Shown here one piece after another: positions 55,801-64,000 of a stretch of DNA of 64,000 nt. The DNA comes from Tribonema minus (Eukaryota; Sar; Xanthophyceae; Tribonematales; Tribonemataceae), in contig JAFCMP010000546.1 of NCBI GenBank assembly GCA_017506865.1, positions 310,001-374,000 of the forward strand, read 5' to 3'. Below the pieces are notes generated by a model. It saw only the letters and a program-made list of their open reading frames with translations, searched no databases and was not told the DNA's origin. Position 1 is the first letter of the stretch. Every line of letters begins with the position of its first letter. The position numbers were made by a program, and so were the translations under genes.

Positions 55801-58800
55801 GAAAATGTGAACGCCCGTAATCAGCAGCCCGAAAACCACCTGCGGAAAGGCGCGCAGCGGCGTGTGTGACGGCTGGCAGAGTCAGCACGCACCGCTGTTG
55901 GCCTTCAAATAGATACTTCAAGCGTATGCCGTTTATTGAAAGCGCTCTTGGAAAAGCTCGGACGCGGGCGGTGCCGCACACCGACAAATTGAAGTTTGCA
56001 ACGGTATGTATTGTGTTGAGGTACGTTGACGCCCGCAAACACCACCTGCAGAGGGGCGCAAAGCACGTCTGACAGACGGCAGAGTCAGCACGCACCGCTG
56101 TTGGCATTCAAAAAGATACTTTGCACTACATGCCTGCAAGTAGATACTTCAAGTGTATACCGCCAGTTGAGCAGAGCCATGTCTTTTGTAGATACTTTGG
56201 AGTACATGCCGCCATTGGAGCAGAGCCATGTCTTTGAATAGCTCAGACGCCGGCGGTGCCGCACACCAATAAATTGAAGCTGTTTTACGTGCAAACACCA
56301 CCTGCAATGGGGCGCAAAGCACGTCTGACGGTTGGCAGAGTTAGCACATACCGCTGCTGGCCTTGAAATACATACATGCCGTCGTTTGAGCAGCGCCACG
56401 CTTTCCAACGGCTGCCAATCGAGCACCATAGTATACCGAGCGACTCCTGTGCAAAATCACTGGTACGTGGAAATTTGCCTTGCTGCACCACTGCGGCCAC
56501 GCTGACCCTACCTGAACCCTAGCCATGAACTGAGCCCTGACACGCGAGATGGCCCTTCTCCCCTGTATGTCATGCATGGCGTCCCGACCACCAGCGCTTC
56601 AGTGTGCGCCGAGGTGCTGCCGATACATGGCATCTGAGTACCTTTCGACAGGTACTTACATGTGTTGCATCCACAACATGTGCCTGGATGTGTTGTGGCT
56701 ACAACAGGTACCTGGATGCGTTGTATCGGCAGCACCTGGGCACACTCAAGTATTAGTGGTGCCAGTTTTGGCGGATGGTGGGAACCAGACGACAAATAGC
56801 TACTCAATGAGCAGTGTTGTGTTGTCAGTGCACTGCATGTAGGTACCCTGCAACAGGCATCTAGATGCGTTGTATTGGACAACAGGTACCTGGATGCGTT
56901 GTATCGGCAACAGGTTACCTGGTACCGTACTACCTGGGTGCATTGTATCGACAGCAGGGCCACAGGTACCTAGATGCATCGCAATGACAACACCTGAGCG
57001 CACAGTATTATATGAGTGGTGCCTGTTTTGGTGAATGGTGGGAAAGCTAAGCAATTACGTAGCTGCTCAATGAGCAGCGACGCCATGTACTTTATTCACT
57101 TCCGCTGGAGGGGCAGAAACCCTATTCTGCACATTTTTCATACGTTTGTTGGTGTGTTATTGTCGTATTCAACTACTGATAAAAGGCATTGGCAGCTATC
57201 CGCATCTTGTCACCTAGCGCTCTACGATCTGATAAATTGGTTCCATACAAAACGTATTGATTCCAATGAGCTCGTGCACGCCTTCCCCGCTGTGCACTCC
57301 CCTTTGCTGCTGCTGCGATGGCACACTTGCTGGTGAGGGAGATGCCATATGGCAATGTGGATTAGAAGTGATCGGCGATGCGCATTGAGACACTTTCAAG
57401 GTGTTAACAAAGACACATGTAGATTCTGATTGCAAGCTGGACATCCACAATACTTTTGAGCCCTGAGTGACAATTTTAATAAACAGTACACTTACTCGCC
57501 CTGAGCAAGAACTAATAAAAAGTACACTTACCGCTGCTAGGACGAGCTGGTTCCTTGCCGTGTGCTGCACCGCATCCTTGACAGACACCATGACGACTGC
57601 GCCGGCGATGCTGAGAGCGTCCGGCAGCTGCGAGTCGTTGTGAATCGAGTCATTGCGAGTCGTTGAGGCAGGCATGTGGGCAGAATTGGGCAGCAGGCAG
57701 CAGTGTCAGGAGGGTGGGAAGGACTACTTACGAGCTCCCTTTCCTGAAATACAACACCATACAGCACCCCCGTACCGTACATAGAGTCCTGAAATACAAA
57801 CCATTCAGCGTGTCCATACTATGTATACATACAGTGCCCCACGCCGTGTACGTACCCGTTCCACACGCATGCCACCGTGCACCGGTATTGACACGCAGTC
57901 TAATCATCCCTGTAGGTGGCTTTTTCATGTATTGAAATGCTGGCGTTCAAGCCGTCCCCTGGCTCTGGTGACACATTAGCGCCAACTGTAAAGACGGAAG
58001 TTCGTGGCCTACGCATGAGATCCTCATATGCTTCTCAATTCGAGCTTACACAAGCGCCAACAACCAAAAACAACAATCTCATCCTGGGCATGTTGCGTTG
58101 TCCTCTCAATCTGAGCACCGACGCCTCGGTGGTGATGCATCACGTGACACCATGAGATTCATCATGCGCTGCACTATTTTTCAACTTCATTCACAAGTTT
58201 AACATACATACGTACCCGTATCATAACGAGCTCCTCCGCGCGCAGCGACGCGAGCACGCGGTCGGCGGCGCGGAAGCGCTCCGCGCCCCCCAGGGACAGG
58301 TACAAGAGGCCCTGAGTGGTGGCTATGTAGTATGAGATGGCGCCGTCTAGTGTGGCAGCGCTGATGTCTTCGCCTGCTTGCTGAGCAACTGCCATAGCCT
58401 GTAACAGATGACAGGTTGACGCAGGGTCATGAACAATGGGGCAGGGTCAGGTGTGGTCGCAGACTGCTGCGCCATTGGCTGTTGTATGACTGCAAGGGCG
58501 GACACTTCGTGTGACGTCAAGTAAGCATGCAGAAGTTAGGCGTTGACGGTGGCGCAGGTTGCAGAGCAGCGGCTATGGCCTGTAGCAGGCGCCAGGTCAT
58601 GATAGGTCAAGGCAGGGGGTGGATGTGGTTGCATTTGTTGCCTTACCACACCTCGCGTATGTGCAAGACACTGCCGTATGGGTCCTTGTCTGCAGATTGA
58701 GCAGCCATGGTCTGCAGCAAACAATGCACATCCGAAGTATGTGGATCAAGGTGATGTTAGGTGTCACAGTGGTCACATTCTGCTGTGCCATTCCGCCAAT

Positions 58801-61443
58801 GTATTGCTGCATCAGTGGTCGCGGAGGGTGACGGTGATTAGCATGCAACAAAACAAGAGGCAGTGGAAGTGGTGCCGCCTCAGAAGGCTGAGCAGCTGCC
58901 ATGGCCTGCAACAGACAGCAATTGGGGTGAGGGTCACGTGTACCTGCGTGCGTTCAACAAGTTGCCTGACCATCGCCAAAGTCCTTGTGCACGCGCTGTT
59001 GTGCGCGTACCAAGACGCATGAGCGTTGCACTTGTGTGCGCGGCTGTTCAGCGTGCACATGTGCGTTCGTGTCTACTTTTACATGGCACTCCTGTAATGC
59101 GTGCACATGTGCGTTGGTCCCTACTTTTCACATGGCAATCCTGCAATACCACCTATTACTTGGATTGTGGTGACCCCACCCCCATTTGTGGGCACGCACA
59201 ACATTGGCCTTTGCTGCCTTTGCGGCCTTTTGTAAATAAGAATAATGTGCTTCCTCTCTGAAGCATGCATCTGACAGTGCCTGATGTGAAAATTTGCACC
59301 CTTCACTGAACATTCCAAGTACGTCGAAGTATCGTGTTGCTGCCAATCTGGTGGACTTGTCTGCAACACATGTGTGCCAACAATGGCGCTGCTGCTGCGC
59401 TAAGATTTTTGCAAGACGACAGCTATACTCACTATCGACCACAGCGCCATTTGGGTAGGCATGCATGATTTAGGTGTGGAGTTGAGGTTGACGTTCCTGC
59501 AAGACGATGGCGCTGCTGTCGCGCTCTGAATTTCGCAAGTACTACAGCCATGCTCACTACCGACTGCAGCGCTAATTTGAGTAGGTATGCATGATTTTGT
59601 TACGCAGTTGAGGTTGACATTCCTGCAGGACGCGTGCGCCGACGATGGCGCTGCTGTCGCGCTCGGAGTACACCATCGCGGCAGCCCCGATGAGCAGCAC
59701 CACGACTCCGATCACGACGCGCTGCAGTGTCAGGTCCAGCAGGCTGCGACGCGGGAAAGGGGGCGGGAGGGGGTTGTGAACTGGCTTATTAAGGTATACA
59801 TTGGGATGATGATGTACGCCAAGCGCGCAATTGCTGATGTCAATGTAAGCCTGGACATGCAGTGAGCAGGTAGACTGATGTTTACGTCGCATACACCGAC
59901 CACCACAACCAAAATACAACACACTGCTGCTCCATCCTCAGGTTCAAAGCTTCATTGCAGTGTGCTGCCAGCAGTCACCAGTGAGATGGCTGCGATCACG
60001 ATTGTAACGGCGCTAAAGCAATGGCCAGAGTTGGGCACAAGCGGTGTTCAAAGCATCATACCTGCCGCCTAGCAGCACACCTATCCTAGTCTCAGAGAAA
60101 CACACTTGCGGTAGTACATGGTCAATGGGTGTGCGGCACTTCACTATTAAGTGTTGTCAGTTTCGGACAGAGAGATGAAGCAGGGCTGCCAGTACATGTC
60201 AAACGAGTGTCCAGGTGTGCAAAGATAGTGCACTGCATCACCAAGCGCCTAGCCTTAACTGTGCCCTGATAAACGAAAGTAGGGTTTTTACCCGCAACAA
60301 GAGCATGCAACCTCAGCTGCAGAATGTTACCTCGACCAGACCTCAGTGAACAGTCATGCCGCATAACGCAGTTGCTAACTCTGGGTCCTTGGGTTAAGCG
60401 CCAACCAGTACTGCCTCTCGCAGCACACCACACTGTGCAGCTGAGTTCAGGGTACTACACATTTCTAGGGTTGATGTGGGGCTTGGGTCAGGCTCAAGTA
60501 ATGCGAGTACTCACTTGCGACCCACAGTGCTTTTGGGGATCCCCTCCCGCGCGGCTGGTTTAGCCTGCTTCAGCAGGGTTACAACACTCAGCATATTATC
60601 AGCAATTGCACTGGACCATTGTGCTCCTTTTACTCAGTGTTGTCAGTATGGTACGATCAAGCTTTGTCAAAGTCTTCATCGATGAAGTGATTGTGAATGC
60701 GCACTCAGACATTTTGTTGTCATAAGGTTTGTGTTGATGATGGCAGCACCCTTGACACCAATCCTCTGGGCTTTTCGCGTGCTGTAGCCAAGGATCATTA
60801 AAGTATTTCAATACTCTTGAGTACCAGTCGACACTGTGCTGTGCAGGCGCCGAATATGCCTGGTGGACAGTCTGTGCTGCACGCATGAAGCAGACACTGG
60901 CCCTTCATGGCACCTGGACATCAAGAAGCATTGTGAAGCCTAAATTTGCAAGTCTTTCAAGCGTGGATTTCCTACTTCAAGTTGTTGGCGCCGTATTCAG
61001 TGCTGCAGCATGCAGCACCAGGGGACGCATGGCGACCACTTCCTGACCTGCTGAGGTCTGGTGCGTGACATCACTCATATCAATGCCGTACCTGCATACC
61101 CTTGTCAAAAAACGCAAGCTACTCAGAAAGGCCACTAGAGATACAGGCGAACACTGGCAGTCTGGTGCACAACCGCAGCGACAATGCACGCAATCAATAC
61201 GACAGTGAGCAGCTTATACACCCCAGTACACGGAGTACATCATGATGATCGTGTGGTGAACAGGCGTCTTGAGGGGCGACGTTGCTGGTAGAAGTTCACT
61301 CTGTACCTGCCAGTGCGGTGACGCGCCCGTGCGGACAGATCCCGTCGGTGCAATGGTGGGGGACCTGCTGCGCGCGCCGTCCTTTCTCGCACGGTAGTAC
61401 CGCCTGGAGGTGTCCGTCGCGACGATGCGGCGTCCGCGATCAT
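43844..61443 (-). CDS. Membrane-bound class III nucleotide cyclase
   Basis: Exons: 61307-61443 (ATG), 59623-59743, 58216-58398, 57532-57627, 55711-55839, 54116-54288, 52336-52828, 51197-51327, 50332-50402, 49099-49169, 48276-48572, 47130-47219, 45931-46167, 44634-44690 and 43844-44092 (TGA), about 844 residues. A first membrane helix (RVVIGVVVLLIGAAAMVY), a loop of about 100 residues and a second helix (LVLAAVVFGLLITGVHIFGL) lead into a HAMP-like linker. The catalytic domain has FGFCDIRAFTDTTE and GDAFLLTW, each with a metal-binding Asp, then RMGFGLHVGWAVQGAIGS and KIDTSFMSPHV. A Gly/Ser insert of about 60 residues follows GDAFLLTW. It should make cAMP or cGMP at a membrane. Uncertain: the exon 2 donor (GA, see findings), a possible micro-exon near 51404-51437, and exon 44634-44690. 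Confidence 0.88.
44958..45775 (-). repeat. Donor-side exon echoes of cyclase exon 45931-46167
   Basis: Five copies, starting near 45726, 45541, 45360, 45176 and 44958, of the last 65-70 nt of the exon, which encodes LGPPPQRSFVFSLPPPE plus the donor. Spacing is about 180-220 bp. Each copy is followed by TTAGGG-like and GGGCTAGGG-like sequence. Confidence 0.92.
46285..46545 (-). repeat. Acceptor-side exon echoes of cyclase exon 45931-46167
   Basis: Two copies (about 46295-46345 and 46485-46545) of the acceptor and first 40 nt (VGEVAPFDLDVQR). Spacing is about 180-190 bp. A GC-rich stretch with a C-run (46207-46236) lies between the first copy and the real exon. Confidence 0.9.
46748..46795 (+). 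repeat. Dispersed repeat, A/T-rich tail, copy
   Basis: Shorter and diverged copy of the same tail as at 62050-62104 (GGGCTTTTTTGCGCTTTCAG, then CAAGAG). Confidence 0.55.
46812..47060 (-). repeat. Donor-side exon echoes of cyclase exon 47130-47219
   Basis: Two copies (about 46820-46858 and 47018-47055) of the exon end (VTHHLRNSV) with donor-like GTATGTATG or GTACTGTATG. Confidence 0.82.
47975..48220 (-). repeat. Donor-side exon echoes of cyclase exon 48276-48572
   Basis: Copies at about 48163-48220 and 47980-48035 of the exon end (VGQYLRLRRASSMN). The nearer one keeps the donor. Confidence 0.85.
51105..51140 (-). repeat. Donor-side exon echo of cyclase exon 51197-51327
   Basis: Copy of the AIGSDKK end with its donor, about 80 bp past the real one. 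Confidence 0.75.
51443..51680 (-). repeat. Echo units of cyclase exon 51197-51327 and a neighbouring micro-exon
   Basis: Two units (about 51443-51555 and 51568-51680) repeat the first 30-35 nt of the exon (DYICQFSVSA), the acceptor, the intron, and the 30-nt stretch that resembles a micro-exon (51404-51437). Spacing is about 125 bp. Confidence 0.8.
51720..51890 (+). repeat. Dispersed repeat, A/T-rich 3' tail, copy
   Basis: Shares GATACTTTCAAGGTGTTCAC, CCATCTGGGCTTTTTCGC and a tail ending AATAAAAAGTAC with the copies near 57395-57531 and 62000-62104. Confidence 0.75.
52975..54110 (-). repeat. Donor-side exon echoes of cyclase exon 54116-54288
   Basis: About seven copies of the exon end (DAGADIIARNLRESSNN plus donor): near 54076-54110, 53895-53975, 53744-53815, 53635-53725, 53288-53370, 53082-53152 and a remnant near 52978. 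Several share the same start of the intron, including CTCCGCGCATCAGCAGTGCC. This is the largest echo array in the window. Confidence 0.92.
54375..54910 (-). repeat. Acceptor-side exon echoes of cyclase exon 54116-54288
   Basis: Four copies (about 54380-54440, 54525-54570, 54680-54730 and 54865-54910) of the acceptor and first 40-60 nt (AQLLTTAAVLSKHDDTE). Spacing is about 145-185 bp. With the downstream array, both edges of the same exon are echoed. Confidence 0.9.
56027..56312 (-). repeat. Acceptor-side exon echoes of cyclase exon 55711-55839
   Basis: Copies near 56030-56065 and 56283-56312 of the acceptor and first 12-15 nt of the exon. The surrounding 200 bp is also duplicated, with GAGCAGAGCCATGTCTTT-like and TACTTCAAGTGTAT blocks. 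Confidence 0.75.
56630..57060. repeat. Minisatellite-like array plus a direct repeat
   Basis: Copies of a motif close to CAACAGGTACCTGGATGCGT, spaced about 30-70 bp, in the cyclase intron. A separate direct repeat begins GTTTTGGCGGATGGTGGGAA near 56763 and recurs near 57024. Confidence 0.75.
57205..57531. repeat. Dispersed repeats in the intron after cyclase exon 57532-57627
   Basis: Contains a copy related to 25420-25590 (57205-57260) and a tail copy (57395-57531). The tail's last bases abut the cyclase donor at 57531, so the intron begins with the reverse complement of the tail. Confidence 0.7.
58545..58917 (-). repeat. Acceptor-side exon echoes of cyclase exon 58216-58398
   Basis: Three copies (near 58560-58590, 58688-58715 and 58888-58917) of the acceptor and first 20-25 nt (AMAVAQQ). 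They are short but each keeps CAG before GCCATGGC-like sequence. Confidence 0.78.
59385..59540 (-). repeat. Donor-side exon echoes of cyclase exon 59623-59743
   Basis: Two copies (near 59388-59425 and 59500-59540) of the exon end around RDSSAIV, followed by the same CAGGAACGTCAACCTCAAC-like start of intron. Spacing is about 115-135 bp. Confidence 0.8.
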
Positions 61444-63136
61444 GTGGCAATGTGCAAATTGTTAGAATAGTGATACTTTCTACTTGCACGTCAATGCTGT
61501 TAAGGTAGGTACTGTGCAAACTGTCTAGAATAGCGGCACCTTCTACTTACAGTTCAGTGCTGAGAAACACGCGACATCTTCTACTTCATCTGGTGTGCGG
61601 GTGTCATACTATGTACTTACTGAAGTAGTACCCAGCAGTTTCATAGCACGGGCGCATCAGGCGTGTTTCCGCGAGATGTGCATTACATGGCGGTTACTTT
61701 CACCATATGAAATATTTACTGCCGCATGACAACTCTGTGTATTTACTAATATTCACTCTTGCAGCCCAGCACCCATGGACCACGGTTTGGCGACGCCTTC
61801 AGCCTCCTGGGCCAGCTGTCTTTGCTAGAGTGCACCACCGCATGTTCAACCATACGAGTGTCACAAGAAATAGGTTTAAAAATGGATTAATAATCAAGAT
61901 TGTGTCTACAATGGCATCAATGTCGACGTCAACGGCATGTGCTTTGCGGTGGAGCGCGCCATCCATGTACACTTGGCGGCGGCGGCGTTTGAGTGGTTGT
62001 CGTTGCGACACTTTCAGACTGTCATACGACATGTAGATTCCTTACAGCTAGATGCCAATCATCTGGGCTTTTTCGCGCCCTGAGCGAGAATTAATAAAAA
62101 GTACACAGGTGTGTCGGGATTTGGCTACAAGGGCATCTTTGACACCTTGTATGCGTATGGCGCCATTGTCATCTACGATTGTTACATGTTGTCTACAATT
62201 GGCGCATGGCGCATCCTTGCTCTACAGTAGCTAATGCACGTGGCGGTGCAGTCAGCTATGTAGCATGCTTCAAATTTGTTTTCAAGGGTGATTGTGTGGA
62301 GGTTTGCGGACCCCAGCGGGTATGGCCAAACCCTTAAGGCCTAAAAACTATCAGGTCCGGCTGCTCCAGGAACAAACCTCCAGCTTGCGAGTGTGTGCTC
62401 CAGGCAGCTGCTTCTGCTCTCGTTGGCAAATGACCCTAATCGCAAAGAGCGAAGCTGGTTTGTAGCAACGATCGAAAGATACCAATTGATGCATGACCCG
62501 AGCAAGTTGATGGCGGTTCTTCACGCCGGTGACATGCGCGCTGCAGCGGCAGCAGCAGCAGCAGCGGCTTCCAGCAGCTGCGGCTGCCATGGCAGCTGCA
62601 GTCGGAATAGCGGAGGAGGCTGTGCTGGAGATGACGGCACCGGCGCAGGAGGCCACTGCAGCAGAGCTCGCGGAGACATGCACTGCAGCGCAGGGCAGCG
62701 ACTTGAGCTGCAGCAGCAGCGGCGGCGAATTTGGAGGGCAATCCTGCACGGGAGCGGATAGCGCTGCCGCAGCAGCAGCAGCGATCTGGCAGGCGCGAGG
62801 GGCGCGATGGTTTTACACGCCCGTTGACCCAACTTGAAGGTGAACTTCAAAGGTAACATGATCCTTTTTCACAGGTTCACCAGGATGGACAAGGAACAGG
62901 TGCTTCTGGGTGATGGCGCAATGCAATCTGTGCCCCAAATCGGCCTGGTCCCTCAGCAAGTCACTGCACCAAAACTGCAGGCATCGGTAAGACAATCCCT
63001 CTATGCCTTCATGGGTTTGCAATGAAGACGAACACTTGATTGACATCTGAGGCTGTTCGGCTGTTCGCTTTTGTCTCTGCTGCTGCCTGCTATTGATAAG
63101 CAGCTCGCTGCCCTTCTCCCTGCCCCCGTGCTACAG
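61444..63136. other. Region between the cyclase and the FNIP-like gene
   Basis: Contains a dispersed repeat copy (61760-62104) whose plus-strand frames hold pieces such as SLRHFQTV, ending in the CATCTGGGCTTTTTCGCG tail, like the other copies. An open plus-strand stretch (62393-62520; LANDPNRKERSWFVATIERY) and a short ATG stretch with donor (62885-62990) could be upstream exons of the next gene. I cannot join them in phase, so they are not called. Confidence 0.5.
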
Positions 63137-64000
63137 CTGTCACGTGCGCGTGACCGAATGGAGCTGGGACGACATGCCGGGCATTGCCGCCAGCAAAACC
63201 CTGGTCCGAGTAGATTGCGATGATCTCGAGTGGCTGCCGCCAGTTCTTCCCGACTGGAGGTTTTACACCGAGGAGCTCATCTGTCTGTCGACATCATGGG
63301 AGGGCGCTGCCAGCATCCTTGGCGTCTTCGCCGTCAGCCGGCGCCTGCAGCTCGATGCGGGGGGGAACCTGCGGAAATTCCGCCATCATTCGTGTTCCCG
63401 ACGGGCCTCGAGGAGATTTGCGTGGACCATGTGATGGGCTTAGCAGATCTCAGCACAGCGCTGCAGGCGCCATCACTCGTGGTGCCCGAGTGCAATTGCG
63501 TCCCTCAGATAACACCCATCGTGGAGAGTCTTCGCCTCAAGGAGTGTAACTTGGATCGGCCGATTATCATGCCCGTGGGATCGCAGCTGCGCACGGTGAC
63601 AGTGACGGTGTGCCGGGTGATTGACGGCGAGCACTTGAACCACCTATTTGCACGCCTGCCGGCGACCCTTCGCGAGCTGGTAGTCGTAGACGTCGTGGAT
63701 CCCAGCGACTACGGGCGATACGATTTACAAACACAAGACATGCATGTCACCACCTTCAGCATGCCGATAGCAGACGCGCCGCTGCCGGCAGGTCTGCGCA
63801 CGCTCATCATAGGCCTGCCTGAGTTCAACCAGCCTCTGGGCCCCCTTCCGGTGACGCGCTGGAGGTACTGGACTTGAGCAGATCGCCGGTGTTCAATCAG
63901 CCGCTCGGCCCCCTGCCCCCGTCTCTTCTCGAGCTGCGCCTTGGCACCGGCTACCAGCAGGAGTTGGGTCCCCTACCTGCACCCCTAGAGACACTGCACG
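63137..64000 (+). CDS. FNIP/leucine-rich-like repeat protein, 3' partial
   Basis: Begins near an acceptor-like CTACAG (63131-63136). It reads VRVTEWSWDDMPGIAASKTL in one frame, then after a G-run (63358-63365) continues in another (TGLEEICVDHVMGLADLST), and near 63850 shifts again to ALEVLDLSRSPVFNQPLGPL. Repeats of the type FNQPLGPLP followed by LxxLxLG mark FNIP-type repeats, common in protist surface or regulatory proteins. The two frame changes may be assembly errors (one is in a homopolymer) or mark a decaying copy. The gene runs off the right edge. Confidence 0.6.

Overview
This is nuclear DNA from a GC-rich microbial eukaryote, most likely an alga or related protist. Its genes have many small exons joined by GT-AG introns, usually after AG. 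The proteins carry glycine, serine and alanine runs. Interstitial TTAGGG tracts occur throughout. The gene set (an SGF11-like zinc finger, JMJD4, an EF-hand/PH/kinase protein like apicomplexan CDPK7, a two-membrane-span class III nucleotide cyclase, an ankyrin-like family protein and FNIP-type repeats) fits a protist such as a stramenopile, haptophyte or alveolate relative. The lineage cannot be fixed from this window.

Layout: 572-7009 (+) conserved coiled-coil protein, 5' end not seen. 8513-11511 (+) SGF11-like SAGA deubiquitinase-module subunit. 13581-17708 (-) JMJD4 oxygenase. 19356-21983 (-) low-complexity protein ending in an integrase-type HHCC zinc-binding motif. 23524-36302 (-) 12-exon EF-hand/PH/protein kinase. 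37346-40898 (-) ankyrin-like protein, interrupted by an in-frame stop and by a young LTR element at 38079-40036. 43844-61443 (-) nucleotide cyclase of about 15-16 exons. 63137-64000 (+) FNIP/leucine-rich-like gene running off the right edge. The exon models were built by eye; in almost every case the reading phase closes exactly across the junctions.

The most striking property is not a gene. Nearly every internal exon edge is surrounded by decaying tandem copies of itself. The first 30-100 nt of an exon, with its acceptor AG, recur upstream. The last 30-100 nt, with the donor, recur downstream. Periods are mostly about 130-210 bp, with up to about seven copies on one side. The same happens downstream of two stop codons, so it is not strictly a splicing phenomenon. 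I call these exon-edge echoes. They fill much of the intron space and produce many pseudo-exons, some still open and carrying motifs such as HRDLK.

Other repeats are small hAT-like inverted-repeat elements with 8-bp target duplications, a dispersed repeat ending in a conserved A/T-rich tail, poly-C tracts upstream of acceptors, an inverted copy of one gene's 5' region inside a neighbour's intron, and two larger tandem duplications. The two signalling genes (calcium/lipid-sensing kinase and cyclase) lie near each other, but nothing in the sequence shows co-regulation.
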